Position numbers and translations under genes: made by a program | Shown: positions 25,016 to 36,123 of the stretch, in pieces | Layout of the letters: the number at the start of each line of letters is the position of its first letter | How positions within the stretch are numbered: position 1 is the stretch's first letter | Notes under the pieces: model-generated | What the model saw: only the letters and a program-made list of their open reading frames with translations | Databases searched by the model: none | Told to the model about the DNA's origin: nothing | Origin: Rhodospirillales bacterium | Lineage (GTDB): Bacteria > Pseudomonadota > Alphaproteobacteria > Acetobacterales > Acetobacteraceae | Direction of reading: 5' to 3' | DNA: 64,000 bases | NCBI GenBank assembly: GCA_025352565.1 | Contig: JANXTF010000065.1 | Location: 1-64,000, forward strand

Positions 25016-28000
25016 TCAATACTCGAACTGATAGGTCAGCCCCACGCTCGTCCCGTTCGACGACGAACTGCTCGACCCCGTGGCGCTCCCGCCGCCGCTG
25101 CCCACGTCGGTCTCCAGTTTCAGCCCCTTGTAGAGATCCACCTGCACGGTCGCCTGCGTGCCGCCGCCGGTGGCCTGCCTGGCACCGACATACACCCCGT
25201 TCGCGACATACTTGCCCGCCTCGATCGTGGCCGAATTGCCGGTGCCCCCGCCCACACTGAGCCGGTCGAGCCCCAGGCGCGAGCGTACCGAACCCAGCGG
25301 ATCGAACCCGTCCGCGCCGCCCACGCCGCTGATCTGCGCCAGGCCGACCGCGATCGAGGCCAGTTGGAACGGCCCCAGACTCGCGGCACTCTGGTGGAAC
25401 AGCAGCCGCGCCAGCACCTCGTCCTGCGGCACCTCCGGCACCGAGCTCAGCGTGATCTTCGGCGCGCTCGCATAGCCGGTGACGGTCAGCGTCGCCGTCA
25501 CGTTGCCGCTGACCGAACTCGCCACGAAGTTCAGCGACGGGTCGATCTTGCCGCTGCCGTCGAATCCCACCTCGCCCGAGGTGAATGTCAACGACTGCCC
25601 GGCCAGGCTGAATGTACCTCGCCGCAGCTTGAAGCTGCCGGTCGGCTGCGGTGCCGCCGCATTGCCCCGGATGCGCAGATTGCCCGCCAGTTCCGCCTCC
25701 AGCCCCCGCCCGCGCACGAAGACCTGCCCCGGCGCGTCGATCGAAAGGTCGAGCCCGATATCTGGCCCGGGAGCCGCCGGCGCCGGCGGCTTGTCGCCCG
25801 GCCGCCGCACGTTCAGCACGGCCACCGTCGTGGGCAAACGCTCCGGCACACGGATTTCGGCGCTCACGATATGGATGGCCCCCGCGGCCGCCAGCGCGCC
25901 CTGCACGGCCCCGCGCAACGTCAGGTCGCTGTTCAGCACCACGTGGAGCTTGTCGCCCGAGAACGGGCTGGCGTTGCGCATGGCCAGCGACAAATCCACC
26001 GGCATCGGGGCCGCGAGCCCGATGGTGCCGCTGGCCGTGACCGTGCCGGCGCCGGCACGCCCGACGAAACGCGACACCCGAACGCTGTCCCCGGTCGCCT
26101 CGATCAGCGCCTCGATGTTGTCGATACGAATTCCTTGCGCGAAATCCTGTACGTCGCCGCCCGCCAGACGCAGCGTGCCACTCGCGCGCGGTGCCGCGAT
26201 GGTTCCGGCAATGCCACCGTCGAGGCTCAATTGCCCCCGGACCCGCCGCCCCTGCGCGGCCAATACAGGGTCCAGCAGCGCGAGGTCGATGGCCCCCTGG
26301 GCGCGCAGGTTGAGCGCCCCTGCGCGCCCCAGCGGTGCCGTGCCCGCCACGTTCAGCGTGTTCGTTCCCGCCACCACCCGCGCGTCGATCCGGGCCGAGC
26401 CGCCGCCCAGCGTGGCGTTCGCGGTGATCGCGGCCGGCGGCAATGCCCGCCCCGGCCCGGTCCGCATGCGCAGGCCGACCGCGCCGATCCGCACCGTCCC
26501 GGTCGGCGCCACCGGCGTGCCGGTGATCCGCGCATCGGCCTGGATCGTGCCGTCCGCCTGAATATCCAATGCGAACGCCCGCGCCAGATCGGGCGTGACG
26601 CCGCGCAGCGACGCCGTCAGATCCAGCGTGGGCGAGATGCGGCCCGCCAGTTCCAGCACCGCCTGCCGCATCTGCAGCCGCAGCCGATCGACCGTGATGC
26701 CGTCCTTCAGCGTAATCCGCGCGGGTGCCAGCAGGCGCATGCTCTGGCCTTTCCAATCCGCCTGCAGGCTGGCGAGCGCCAGCCGCATGGCCGGGACATC
26801 CATCGTCCCCGCCGCGGTGCCGCGCAGATCGCCGCCGTTGAAGTTCTGCAAGGTCGTCGCCAGCCGCAGCCCGAGCGCACTTTCCGGTCCATCCAGATCC
26901 AGCCGGACGGAGCCGGAAATCCCCCCCGCCCGAAGCCCGTCGATCGCCAGATTGGCGCGCACCGCCGGCCGGCCCAGCGGGTCGGTCACGGTCGCATCGA
27001 GCTTCGCCCGAGCCGCCCCGCTGCCCGGCACGCCGGCGTTGCGTGCATCGAGCACCAGGTGCGCGATGCCGCCCGCGATGCCAAGCGTCGCGTCCACCGA
27101 CCCGTCGAGACGCTGCCCCGCCAGCGCATCGAAATCCGCCAGCCGCGCCACCCGCAGCGTCACCTTGCCGTCTGGCAGGGTCGCCCCGCTCGGCAGCGTC
27201 ACGACTCCCTCCGCCTGCGCGCTCTTCCACGCGGCCCGCGAGATATCCACCCGCAACGCCCCATCCACCGCCCGGCTCGCCTTTGCGTCGAGGCTGAGCG
27301 GCGCGCCCTCGAACACCCCGGTCGCCGTCACGGTCCCGCTCGGCCTGCCGGGCAGCCCAGCGGCGCGCAATGCCAGCTTCACCGGCCCGCGCGGGAACCC
27401 CCTGGTCGCGAGATCGCCCGTGACATCGGCGCTCGCCGCGAAATTGTCGGTCGGCCCCGCCACATGGCCGCTGGCCTGCAGCGCCCCCTCGACCGTCGCC
27501 GCCAACGCACGCAAATCGCTCAGGGCCAGTTTCCAGTCGAGCGTCACCTGTCCCGCCGCGAGCCCGCCAGTGGCGCTCACATCCGCCTTGGCGCCCTTCA
27601 CATCGAACCGGCTGACCGAGACATCGTCGCCGCGCACCGAAGCCGTGATCCCCACCGTGGCATCCGGACCCAGCAGCGCCACCGCCAGCGCCATGCCGCC
27701 GGTCAGCCGCAGCGTCCCGTCGATCGCCGCCGTGGTGGTGCCGTCCCGCAGGGCGGCCTTCACGCCCAACCGTGCCCGTCCCGCCAGATCGACACCGCCC
27801 AGGGCCACCAGCGGCGCAAGATCCGGCAACGCCAGCACCGCGTCCACCGCCACGTCCCCATCCGTGCGGGCGGTGCCGTCGGCGGCGAGCAGCGGATGCG
27901 CCACATGGAACGCCACCGGCCGGCCGGCCGTGTCCAGCCTTGCATCGGCGGTCAGCAGCACCGGCGCCGCCTCGAACAGATCCGGCTTCGGCCCCGGCAC

Positions 28001-29008
28001 GCGCAGCCCCTCGATGCTGGCCTTCAGCGACACGCGCCCGCTGTCGCCGCCGAGATCGGCCGCCACATGCCGGATCGCCGCCCCGCCGGCCGCGAGCCCA
28101 TCGAGAAGCAGCGTGCCGGTCGCATTTGGCCTGGTGAACGGCCCCTTCACGTGCGCGTCCAACGAGACAGCCCGCCACGAGACCCAGGGTGCGGGGGCCA
28201 TGGCGGGCGCAGCCGCGGTCACGTCGAGTGCGGCCGCCTTGCCGTCGAGGTCGAGCGTTCCCTTTGCCGCCGCGCGCAGCGCCCCGGCCGTGACCGTCAC
28301 ATCGGTCCCCACCGCGTTCCACCGCCCGTTCAGCGCGGCATGGACATCGAGCGCACCCACATCCGGCAGTCCCGCGATCCCGGCGATCAGGCCATACGCC
28401 GGCTCCCGCGCCGAAATATCGGCCGCCAGCACCCGCGCATCGGCGCGGCCCTTCACCACATAACTCCCCTCGCCATCCAACCGCAGCAGGGTCACTTCCA
28501 CCTGGCCGTCGGTCAGCGCCGCCAGATGCGCCGACCCCTCCGCCGACAGGCTGGCCGCGAAACCCGCCACCGGCGCCGCCACCGCGATCCGCGCCACATA
28601 CAGCCGGTCCACATCCACCCGTATCGGCAGCGAGAACGACGAGGACGACGAGCCGGCCGCGGACACCGGCAGCCGCGCCACCGCCGCAAGCCCGATCTCC
28701 AGCCGCTCGACCCGCGCGTCCCTGCTCAACAGTTGCGTGGGCGACCAGTCCAGCGCCACATCGTCCAGCGTCAGCCACACGCCCCGCGCATCCCGCACCT
28801 CGATGCGGCGCACCCGTGGCGCCTGCGGAAAGGCGCCCGAAACGCCTTGCAGCGAAACCATCCCGCCACTGAATCGCGCGGTCAGCGCCTCGATTTGCCG
28901 CGCGCCAAAACCCGTGTTCAAGCCGAGCCAGACCACGCCCACGAGCACCACCGGCAGCAGCAGGAGCACCGCCACCACGCCGCCCAGCCATTTCAGGACG
29001 CGCCTCAA
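25016..29008 (-). CDS. tamB: Translocation and assembly module protein TamB
   Basis: A 1330-residue envelope protein. An N-terminal membrane anchor (about 6-30, VVAVLLLLPVVLVGVVWLGL) is followed by a very long, repetitive beta-rich region and the conserved C-terminal TamB (DUF490) domain ending GTSVGLTYQFEY. TamB spans the periplasm and works with TamA in outer-membrane protein assembly and, in recent work on AsmA-like proteins, lipid transport. Its start overlaps the tamA stop (ATGA). The antisense strand has a 1512-codon open frame, an artefact of high GC. Confidence 0.93.
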   Translation of the reverse strand: MRRVLKWLGGVVAVLLLLPVVLVGVVWLGLNTGFGARQIEALTARFSGGMVSLQGVSGAFPQAPRVRRIEVRDARGVWLTLDDVALDWSPTQLLSRDARVERLEIGLAAVARLPVSAAGSSSSSFSLPIRVDVDRLYVARIAVAAPVAGFAASLSAEGSAHLAALTDGQVEVTLLRLDGEGSYVVKGRADARVLAADISAREPAYGLIAGIAGLPDVGALDVHAALNGRWNAVGTDVTVTAGALRAAAKGTLDLDGKAAALDVTAAAPAMAPAPWVSWRAVSLDAHVKGPFTRPNATGTLLLDGLAAGGAAIRHVAADLGGDSGRVSLKASIEGLRVPGPKPDLFEAAPVLLTADARLDTAGRPVAFHVAHPLLAADGTARTDGDVAVDAVLALPDLAPLVALGGVDLAGRARLGVKAALRDGTTTAAIDGTLRLTGGMALAVALLGPDATVGITASVRGDDVSVSRFDVKGAKADVSATGGLAAGQVTLDWKLALSDLRALAATVEGALQASGHVAGPTDNFAASADVTGDLATRGFPRGPVKLALRAAGLPGRPSGTVTATGVFEGAPLSLDAKASRAVDGALRVDISRAAWKSAQAEGVVTLPSGATLPDGKVTLRVARLADFDALAGQRLDGSVDATLGIAGGIAHLVLDARNAGVPGSGAARAKLDATVTDPLGRPAVRANLAIDGLRAGGISGSVRLDLDGPESALGLRLATTLQNFNGGDLRGTAAGTMDVPAMRLALASLQADWKGQSMRLLAPARITLKDGITVDRLRLQMRQAVLELAGRISPTLDLTASLRGVTPDLARAFALDIQADGTIQADARITGTPVAPTGTVRIGAVGLRMRTGPGRALPPAAITANATLGGGSARIDARVVAGTNTLNVAGTAPLGRAGALNLRAQGAIDLALLDPVLAAQGRRVRGQLSLDGGIAGTIAAPRASGTLRLAGGDVQDFAQGIRIDNIEALIEATGDSVRVSRFVGRAGAGTVTASGTIGLAAPMPVDLSLAMRNASPFSGDKLHVVLNSDLTLRGAVQGALAAAGAIHIVSAEIRVPERLPTTVAVLNVRRPGDKPPAPAAPGPDIGLDLSIDAPGQVFVRGRGLEAELAGNLRIRGNAAAPQPTGSFKLRRGTFSLAGQSLTFTSGEVGFDGSGKIDPSLNFVASSVSGNVTATLTVTGYASAPKITLSSVPEVPQDEVLARLLFHQSAASLGPFQLASIAVGLAQISGVGGADGFDPLGSVRSRLGLDRLSVGGGTGNSATIEAGKYVANGVYVGARQATGGGTQATVQVDLYKGLKLETDVGSGGGSATGSSSSSSNGTSVGLTYQFEY

Positions 29009-30837
29009 AACGCCTGGCCGATCCCGATATAGGCTTCGAGCGAATCCCCCTTCGGCTGGCGCACCAGGGGGACCGCCACATCCAGCCGGATCGGCCCGAT
29101 CGCCGTGTAGTATCGCGCGCCCACGCCGGCCCCGGCCCGCAGCTTGCCGCTAAACGGCTTGCCGTCGCTGCCCACCTGGCCCGCATCGACGAACACCACC
29201 GCACCGTAGCTCTCGCCGAAGCGCTGGCGGAACTCCACCGTTCCCACGTCGATCGACGTGCCGCCCACCGGCTTGCGATCGCGAAATTGCGGCCCGACCG
29301 ACTGGAACCGGTAGCCCCGGATGGTCCCGCCGCCACCGCCGAAGAACCGCTGATCCGGCGGCACCTGGAACGTCGTCGCCCCCGCGATCGTCCCCACCAG
29401 CGCCCGCACCGCCAGCACGCTCCGCCCCGGCGCGCCCAGATTGAAGTAGGCCGAGCCCGAGGCCTGCGCGATCACGAACGTGGTCTGCGGACTCCGCAGG
29501 CTCTCGGTCGGGGTGACGCTCACGGCGGCACGATAGCCATGCGTCGGGTCGAACAGGTCGTGCGTGCTGTCGAACCGCACGCTCAGCGGCACCTGTGCCA
29601 GCGTGTAGTTCCGCGTCACCCGCTCCTGCGTGATCTTCGCCAACTCGCCGGTCAGCCCGGCGCTCACCGTCCACTCGTCGGTCAGCTTGCGCGACAGCGT
29701 GGTCCCGACTGTGAAGGCGCTGCGGTTGTAGGCGTCGAGATACTCCTTGATCGCGGCCACGCTGAACCCGAGCGTCTGCTCGCGATGCAGCCAATCGGGC
29801 AGCGTCAAGGCCGCCGCCACATTATAGCCCGGCTGCTTGCTGGCCGAGCCGCCCAGCTGCGTCGCCGCCGCGCTCAAGGTCAGCGCCTCGGCGTTGCCGA
29901 ACAGGTTGCGGTGAGTCCAGCTCGCGTTCAGGCTGCCGCCCTGGTCGGTCGAGAATGCGGCGCCGAGATTGACCGCGTGCAGCGGCCGCTCCGTCACCAT
30001 GATCCGCACCGGCAACGACCCGTCGGGCGCCAGCGCCTTGTCCGGCGTGATGCTGACGGAGGCGAACACGCCTTCGCTCGCGAGGTCCTGCCGCGCCTTC
30101 TCGATCTTGTCGGGATTATACTGCTCGCCCGGAACGAGCAGGAGCCGGCGGCGCAGGAAGCTCTCGTTCACGTCCTGCAACCCGCTGACGAAGATCTGCC
30201 CGATATCCACCCGCGGCCCCGCCGCCACGTGGAAAATCACGTCGAGCGCCTGCGCGTCGGGCGCCAATGTCGCCACCGGCGCATCCACCTTCGCCAGCGC
30301 GTGGCCGCTGTCCAGGAGCGCCTTCAGAATTCGCGCCTGTGCCGCCAGGACCGACGCCGCCAGCGCCGGCTGCCCCGCCCGCAGCTGCAACGCCGCCCGC
30401 GCCTCGGGGGCCACATCGCCCTCCAGCCCGACCGCCCGAAGCTTGAACAGCGGCCCCGGCGTGAGCGTCACCTCCACCGGAACCGTCACCGAGGCCGGCG
30501 TCGCGTCCAGCAGATCGGCCAATCCCGGATCATCCAGCGCCCGCCCCGCGACGGTCACGTCCACCCGGCCGTTGTAGTACCCGAAGCTACCCAGCGCCGC
30601 CGTGAAGCGCGCCACATCCCCCTGCGCCCGCGCCACCAGCGCGAATGGCCCCACTGGCGCCTTCTCGCGCAGGCTCACCAAGCTGGAACTGTCCGAGGCA
30701 GCCTTATCCAGCCCAGCCTCGCCGGTCGGCTTGATGGTCACCGCATAGGGCTGCGGATCGGCGGCATGGCCGCCCTGCGAACGTCCGGTGACGGCCACGA
30801 GGCACACGATCAGGGCGACACGGAACCGTTGGGTCAT
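29005..30837 (-). CDS. tamA: Outer-membrane assembly protein TamA (Omp85 family)
   Basis: A 610-residue precursor with a signal peptide (about 1-25), POTRA-type repeats in the periplasm (about 30-260; the last includes GPRVDIGQIFVSGLQDVNES and LLLVPGEQYNPDKI) and a C-terminal 16-strand Omp85 barrel. The barrel carries the family FGGGGTIRGYRFQSVGP motif, the loop-6 R-G-Y that inserts into the pore, and ends in Phe (GIGQAF). It should act with TamB, whose gene overlaps it. The gap of 117 bases to leuS holds a strong inverted repeat. Confidence 0.93.
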   Translation of the reverse strand: MTQRFRVALIVCLVAVTGRSQGGHAADPQPYAVTIKPTGEAGLDKAASDSSSLVSLREKAPVGPFALVARAQGDVARFTAALGSFGYYNGRVDVTVAGRALDDPGLADLLDATPASVTVPVEVTLTPGPLFKLRAVGLEGDVAPEARAALQLRAGQPALAASVLAAQARILKALLDSGHALAKVDAPVATLAPDAQALDVIFHVAAGPRVDIGQIFVSGLQDVNESFLRRRLLLVPGEQYNPDKIEKARQDLASEGVFASVSITPDKALAPDGSLPVRIMVTERPLHAVNLGAAFSTDQGGSLNASWTHRNLFGNAEALTLSAAATQLGGSASKQPGYNVAAALTLPDWLHREQTLGFSVAAIKEYLDAYNRSAFTVGTTLSRKLTDEWTVSAGLTGELAKITQERVTRNYTLAQVPLSVRFDSTHDLFDPTHGYRAAVSVTPTESLRSPQTTFVIAQASGSAYFNLGAPGRSVLAVRALVGTIAGATTFQVPPDQRFFGGGGGTIRGYRFQSVGPQFRDRKPVGGTSIDVGTVEFRQRFGESYGAVVFVDAGQVGSDGKPFSGKLRAGAGVGARYYTAIGPIRLDVAVPLVRQPKGDSLEAYIGIGQAF

Positions 30838-30897
30838 CGCATGCTATACGCGCCAGCAGGGCCGTTGGTTGGTGGCTTTCTTGCCGAGGGGGTCGCT

Positions 30898-30942
30898 CCC
30901 CTGCCGCGACCCCCTCCTTCGCGGCAGGGGTCGCGGCAGGGG
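30898..30942. terminator. Perfect 16-bp inverted repeat after leuS
   Basis: CCCCTGCCGCGACCCC (30898-30913) pairs perfectly with 30927-30942 around a 13-base loop, between the leuS stop and the tamA start. Fold energy should be very high. There is no T-run in the leuS direction, so it may slow or protect the leuS transcript rather than act as a classic terminator. A further partial copy of the arm lies in the loop. Confidence 0.55.
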
Positions 30943-30954
30943 AAAGGAAAGCGC

Positions 30955-33477
30955 CTACCGCAGCACGAAATTCACCAGCCGGCCCGGAATGGCCACGGCC
31001 TTCAGCTCCGTCTTGCCCTCCAGCAAAGCCGTCACCGCCGCCTCCGCCCGCGCCGCCGCCAGCAGCGCCGCCGCGTCCAGCCCAGGGTGGGCCGAGAAGC
31101 GGTGCCGCAGCTTGCCGTTCACCTGCACGACGTATTCCTGGCTTTCCTCGCGCGCCAGGTCCGCGTCGAAATCCGGCCACGCCACGAACGCCAGCGTGCC
31201 CTCATGGCCCAGCTTGCCCCATAGTTCCTCCGCCAGATGCGGCGCGAACGGGGCCAGCAGCTTCACGAAGGTTTCCACCACCTCGCGCGGACGCACCGAT
31301 GCCGCCGTCAGGCCGTTGGCCATCTCCATCAGCCGCGCGATGGCGGTGTTGAACCGCAGCGCCTCGATATCCTCGGTCACCGCGATCGCGGTGCGGTGCC
31401 GCAGCCGCAGCAGATCGGCCGGCGGCGCGGTGTCCGTTACCAGCGGATGCAGCGCGTCGTCCTCGTCGCACACGATCCGCCAGGCACGGTCCAGAAACCG
31501 CCGCACCCCGTTCACGCCGCTCATCTGCCAGGGCTTGGCCACGTCCAGCGGCCCCATGAACATCTCGTAGAGCCGCATCGAATCGGCGCCGAAGGCGTCC
31601 ACCACTTCGTCGGGGTTCACCACGTTGAACCGCGACTTGGACATCTTCTCCACCTGCCGCGTCATCTCGTGTTCGCCCGCGAACCATTTCCCGTCGCGCT
31701 CGACCACCTCGCCCGGCTCATAGAACCGCCCCGCCGCGTCGCGGTAGGAATAGGCCAGGATCATGCCCTGGTTGAACAATTTGCCGAACGGCTCCTTGGT
31801 CGAGACGGCGCCGATGTCGAACAGAACCTTGTGCCAGAACCGCGCATACAACAGATGCAGCACCGCGTGCTCGGCCCCACCGACATAGATGTCGACCGGC
31901 ATCCAATACTTCTCGGCCGCCTCGTCGACGAAGACCCTGTCATTTTTCGGGTCGAGGAAACGCAGGTAATACCAGCAGCTCCCCGCCCATTGCGGCATGG
32001 TATTGGTCTCGCGCATCGCCGGAATGTCGGTGCCGGGAACCACGGTGTTCACCCACGCGGTCGCCTTGGCGAGCGGCGGCTCGCCATTGGCCGCAGGCGT
32101 GTAGTCCTCCAACTCGGGCGGCAGCAGCGGCAGGCACTCCTCGGGCAGACCGATCACCGAGCCGTCGGCCAGATGCAGCACCGGGATCGGCTCGCCCCAG
32201 TACCGCTGGCGCGAGAACAGCCAGTCGCGCAGTCGGTAGGTGATCTTGGATTTGCCGGCGCCCCGCGCCTCCAGCCACGCGATCATCGCGGACTTGGCGG
32301 CATCGACCTCCATGCCGTCGAGGAAGCCGGAGTTCACCAGCCGGCCGCCGCCGTCATACGCCGCCTCGGCAACCCCGATGCCCTTGCCGTCATCGACCAC
32401 CTGGACGATCGGCAGGCCGAAGGTGTGGGCGAACGCATGGTCGCGCTCGTCATGCCCCGGCACCGCCATGATGGCGCCGGTGCCGTAGCCGCCCAGCACG
32501 TAATCGGCCACCCAGATCGGCACGGGCGCCCCGTTGGCCGGGTTGACCGCGTGGGCGCCGGTGAACACGCCGGTCTTCTCCCGCCCCGGATCGCCCCGCA
32601 TCGCCTCGCCCAGCGCGCCCGCCTGCGCCACGTACGCATCCACCGCCGCGCGGGCCCGCGGCGTGACGATGCCAGCGAGCAATTTGTGTTCCGGCGCCAC
32701 CACGCAATACGTCGCCCCGAACAGCGTGTCGGGCCGGGTGGTGAACACCGCCAGCGTCTCGGCATGGCCGTCGATGGCGAACGTCACCTCCGCGCCCTCG
32801 GAACGGCCGATCCAGTTGCGCTGCATCGCCTTGACGCTCTCGGGCCAGTCCAGCCCGTCGAGATCGTCCACCAACCGGTCGGCATAGGCGGTGATCCGCA
32901 GCATCCATTGCCGCATCAGCCGCCGCACCACGGGGTCGCCGGTCTCGACGTATTTCCCGTCCTTGACCTCCTCGTTGGCCAGCACGGTGTTCTGCGCGGG
33001 GCACCAGTTCACCGGGATTTCCGCCTGGTAGGCGAGGCCACGCTCGAACAGCTTGAGGAATATCCACTGCGTCCAGCGCACATAGGCGGGGTCGGTCGTG
33101 GCCAGCTCGCGGCTCCAGTCGTAGGAGAAGCCGAGGCGGCGGATCTGGCCCTTGAAGGTCGCGATGTTGCGGGCCGTGGTGATGGCGGGATGGATGCCGG
33201 TCCGCATGGCGTAGCGTTCGGCGGGCAGGCCGAAGCTGTCCCACCCCATCGGGTGCAGCACGTTGAAGCCCTGCATCCGCTTGGCGCGGCACAGAATGTC
33301 GGTGGCGGTATAGCCCTCCGGGTGGCCGACATGCAGCCCGGCGCCGGACGGGTAGGGGAACATGTCGAGCGCGTAGAATTTTGGTTTCGCGTGGTCGATC
33401 TCGGCGCGGAAGGTCTGGTTGGCCTCCCAATACTCCTGCCATTTGGGCTCGATCGCTTTGGGGTCGTAAGCCATCAC
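30955..33477 (-). CDS. leuS: Leucyl-tRNA synthetase
   Basis: Class I synthetase of 840 residues charging tRNA-Leu. Marks: [20 protein letters not shown] with the HIGH-type signature ([10 protein letters not shown]), the CP1 editing insert with [12 protein letters not shown] and [17 protein letters not shown], the KMSKS loop [15 protein letters not shown] and the anticodon-binding end with LVNFVLR. Start has two ATGs in a row (33477, 33474) with AGGAGCAGAG before them. A perfect inverted repeat follows the stop. No unusual features otherwise. Confidence 0.98.
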   Translation of the reverse strand: MMAYDPKAIEPKWQEYWEANQTFRAEIDHAKPKFYALDMFPYPSGAGLHVGHPEGYTATDILCRAKRMQGFNVLHPMGWDSFGLPAERYAMRTGIHPAITTARNIATFKGQIRRLGFSYDWSRELATTDPAYVRWTQWIFLKLFERGLAYQAEIPVNWCPAQNTVLANEEVKDGKYVETGDPVVRRLMRQWMLRITAYADRLVDDLDGLDWPESVKAMQRNWIGRSEGAEVTFAIDGHAETLAVFTTRPDTLFGATYCVVAPEHKLLAGIVTPRARAAVDAYVAQAGALGEAMRGDPGREKTGVFTGAHAVNPANGAPVPIWVADYVLGGYGTGAIMAVPGHDERDHAFAHTFGLPIVQVVDDGKGIGVAEAAYDGGGRLVNSGFLDGMEVDAAKSAMIAWLEARGAGKSKITYRLRDWLFSRQRYWGEPIPVLHLADGSVIGLPEECLPLLPPELEDYTPAANGEPPLAKATAWVNTVVPGTDIPAMRETNTMPQWAGSCWYYLRFLDPKNDRVFVDEAAEKYWMPVDIYVGGAEHAVLHLLYARFWHKVLFDIGAVSTKEPFGKLFNQGMILAYSYRDAAGRFYEPGEVVERDGKWFAGEHEMTRQVEKMSKSRFNVVNPDEVVDAFGADSMRLYEMFMGPLDVAKPWQMSGVNGVRRFLDRAWRIVCDEDDALHPLVTDTAPPADLLRLRHRTAIAVTEDIEALRFNTAIARLMEMANGLTAASVRPREVVETFVKLLAPFAPHLAEELWGKLGHEGTLAFVAWPDFDADLAREESQEYVVQVNGKLRHRFSAHPGLDAAALLAAARAEAAVTALLEGKTELKAVAIPGRLVNFVLR

Positions 33478-33639
33478 TCTGCTCCTGCGCGCGTCGCGGG
33501 GGATTAGCGCGCATTCTCCGCCATTGCGAGGCGGCAGAGCCTTAACGTCTCCCTTCCGCTTGTGAAGTGGCGACCTCTTGTCTCCGACATGTCACGCCGC
33601 TGCAACCGCGCACGATTGTTCCGCGTGCCGCCGGGATGT

Positions 33640-34608
33640 ATGCCCACAGCCAGGATGCAAACCTCCCCCCGCCCGCCGAACAAGCGTGACTCCCCTCTCC
33701 GCCGCCTCGAAAAGGGCGATGTGGAGCCGGCCTGGAGCGGCCTGCCATCGCGCACCGGCATCTTCCGCCGCGCCCGCGCGATCCGGCGCGGCGTGGGCGT
33801 CCTGGTCTGGACGGTGCTGTCCCTGATGGTCCAGTCCGTGCTGGTTCTGCTGCCCGGCCGCGCCAAGGTGCTGTTCGCCCGCCTCTACTGGCGCGTGATG
33901 TGCAACCTTATCGGCCTCAAGGTCCGCGTCATCGGCGCCCAAACCACCAGCGCGCGGCCGGTGGTGTATGTGTCCAACCACTCGTCCTGGCTCGACATCC
34001 TGGTCCTCGGCGGCCAGCTCGACGCCTGCTTCATCTCCAAGGACGACGTCGAGGGTTGGCCCATCGTCAACCTCGTGGCCCGGCTCGGCCGCACCGTGTA
34101 TGTCCGCCGCCGCCGCGCCAGTACCGGCCGCGAGCGCGACGACATGCGCGCCCGGCTCGCCGCCCGCGACAACCTGATCCTGTTTCCCGAGGGCACCACG
34201 TCCGACGGCTCGCGCGTCATGCCGTTCCGCTCGGCCTTCCTGTCCGTGGTCGAGGCGCCGTTGACGCCCGATGGCGAGCACGCTTTGGTGCAACCCGTGT
34301 CCATCGTCTACGACCGCCTCGGCGGCCTGCCCACCGGCCGCGCCAGCCGCCCGGTGTTCGCCTGGTACGGCGACATGGACCTCGGCAGCCATTTCTGGCG
34401 CCTCGCCCAAAATCGCGGCCTGCGCGCCACCGTGCTGCTGCACGCCCCGCTCGATCCCGCACATTTCGCCAGCCGCAAGGACTTGTCCCAGGCCGCCTGG
34501 AATGCCGCCGCCCAGGGTGCCGCCGCCCTGCGGCAGAACCGTCCCGCCCAGCCCACCCCCGCGCCGGATTATGCGCCGATCGCCGCCACCGGCCCTGCAT
34601 TCGCTTGA
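33640..34608 (+). CDS. Lysophospholipid acyltransferase, PlsC-like
   Basis: A membrane acyltransferase of about 322 residues. One or two hydrophobic segments (VLVWTVLSLMVQSVLVLLPG) are followed by the HX4D motif NHSSWLD and the LPLAT block FPEGTTSDGSRVMPFRSAF. It probably acylates the sn-2 position of lysophosphatidic acid (PlsC) or an ornithine-lipid precursor (OlsA-type); the sequence does not decide. The start is uncertain: in-frame ATGs occur at 33562, 33640 and 33655, and the N-terminal 60 residues are low in conservation. It is divergent from leuS. Confidence 0.88.
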   Translation: MPTARMQTSPRPPNKRDSPLRRLEKGDVEPAWSGLPSRTGIFRRARAIRRGVGVLVWTVLSLMVQSVLVLLPGRAKVLFARLYWRVMCNLIGLKVRVIGAQTTSARPVVYVSNHSSWLDILVLGGQLDACFISKDDVEGWPIVNLVARLGRTVYVRRRRASTGRERDDMRARLAARDNLILFPEGTTSDGSRVMPFRSAFLSVVEAPLTPDGEHALVQPVSIVYDRLGGLPTGRASRPVFAWYGDMDLGSHFWRLAQNRGLRATVLLHAPLDPAHFASRKDLSQAAWNAAAQGAAALRQNRPAQPTPAPDYAPIAATGPAFA

Positions 34609-34749
34609 CACGCATACCGGGTTTGCGGCGACACTCGCGCATCAACCCGGAGGCCGAACAGCGCCATTGCGCTTGACCCGCCCCTTGCCGAGGACGATCT
34701 CTCCGCCCGCGCTCCGGACTTGCCGGTGACGCGCCCCGGAGCCTTGAGA

Positions 34750-36123
34750 ATGACTGCCTCGCCGACGTCCACCCCCGCGCGCCGCCTGCACGTCATCACC
34801 CATGGCTGCCAGATGAACGTGTACGACAGTGGCCGCATGGCCGACGTGCTGGCCCCACTCGGGTACGCGCCCACCGCCATCCCCGAGGAGGCCGACATGG
34901 TCATCCTCAACACCTGCCACATCCGCGACCGCGCCGCCGAGAAGGTGTTCTCCGAACTCGGCAAATTGCGCGTGATGAAGCAGGCCCGCGAGGCGCGCGG
35001 CGAGCGCATGATCCTGGCGGTCGCCGGCTGCGTGGCCCAGGCCGAGGGGGCGGAGATCGTCGCCCGCGCGCCGTTCGTCGATATCGTGCTCGGCCCGCAG
35101 ACCTATCACCGCCTGCCCGAGATGGTCGCCCGCGCCGCCCGCGCCGGGGGCGCCGTGATCGAGACCGATTTCCCCGCCGAACAGAAATTCGACTTTCTTC
35201 CCGAAGCCGCCGCCCCCCAGGGCGTCACCGCGTTCCTGACCGTGCAGGAAGGCTGCGACAAGTTCTGCAGCTTCTGCGTGGTCCCCTACACGCGCGGCGC
35301 CGAGGCCAGCCGCCCCGAGGCCGCCATCGTCGCCGAGGCACGCCGCCTCGCCGCCCAGGGCACCCGCGAGATCACCCTGCTGGGCCAGAACGTCAACGCT
35401 TGGCACGGCGCGGGCGCCGACGGACGCCCCGCCACGCTGGGCCGCCTGATCCGCGCCATCGCCACGATCCCCGGCATCATCCGCATCCGCTACACCACCA
35501 GCCACCCCCGCGACATGGACGACGCGCTCATCGCCGCCCACGCCGAAATCCCGGCGCTGATGCCCTTCCTGCATCTGCCCGTGCAATCCGGCTCCGACCG
35601 GATGCTGGCCACGATGAACCGCCGCCACACCGCCGCAGAGTATCTGGCCACCATCGCCCGCCTGCGCGAAGCCCGCCCCGACGTCGCGCTGTCGTCGGAT
35701 TTCATCGTCGGCCACCCCGGCGAGACCGAGGCCGACTTCGAGGCCACGCTGGACCTCGTCCGCGCGGTCGGCTTCGCCCAGGCCTTCAGCTTCAAATACT
35801 CGGCCCGGCCGGGCACGCCGGCGGCAGGCGCCGGCCAGCAGGTTCCCGAGGAGGTTAAGGACCGCCGCCTGCATGAACTGCAGGCGCTGCTCCGCGCCCA
35901 GACCGCGCGCTTCAACGCCGGCTGCGTCGGGCTCGACATCCCCGTCCTCGTCACCCATCGCGGCCGCCACCCCGGCCAGATCGTCGGTCGCGCGCCGTGG
36001 CTGCAACCCGTTCACCTGCTGGGCGCTACTGATCTTATCGGCAGCGAAATCAGGGTGCGCATACTCGAGGCCCACACCAACTCATTGGCTGCAACCCAAA
36101 TAGAGGAGCGAGCCTGCGCTTGA
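34750..36123 (+). CDS. miaB: tRNA-2-methylthio-N6-isopentenyladenosine synthase
   Basis: Radical-SAM methylthiotransferase that modifies A37 of tRNAs reading UNN codons. Three N-terminal cysteines for the auxiliary cluster are in [15 protein letters not shown] and [10 protein letters not shown]; the SAM cluster is in [15 protein letters not shown]; the C-terminal TRAM domain ends the protein. With the ATG at 34750 it has 457 residues; a TTG at 34720 is possible. Its stop overlaps a TTG start of phoH (TTGA), opening the conserved miaB-phoH-ybeY-corC group. Confidence 0.96.
   Translation: MTASPTSTPARRLHVITHGCQMNVYDSGRMADVLAPLGYAPTAIPEEADMVILNTCHIRDRAAEKVFSELGKLRVMKQAREARGERMILAVAGCVAQAEGAEIVARAPFVDIVLGPQTYHRLPEMVARAARAGGAVIETDFPAEQKFDFLPEAAAPQGVTAFLTVQEGCDKFCSFCVVPYTRGAEASRPEAAIVAEARRLAAQGTREITLLGQNVNAWHGAGADGRPATLGRLIRAIATIPGIIRIRYTTSHPRDMDDALIAAHAEIPALMPFLHLPVQSGSDRMLATMNRRHTAAEYLATIARLREARPDVALSSDFIVGHPGETEADFEATLDLVRAVGFAQAFSFKYSARPGTPAAGAGQQVPEEVKDRRLHELQALLRAQTARFNAGCVGLDIPVLVTHRGRHPGQIVGRAPWLQPVHLLGATDLIGSEIRVRILEAHTNSLAATQIEERACA

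Noticed and set aside
24494-29032. 1512-codon open frame on the plus strand, opposite tamB
   Set aside because: Arg/His/Pro-rich composition with no domain, exactly antisense to a clear TamB gene; typical of high-GC shadow frames.
31237-33507. 756-codon frame opposite leuS
   Set aside because: Antisense to a perfect leucyl-tRNA synthetase, His/Arg-rich and without motifs.
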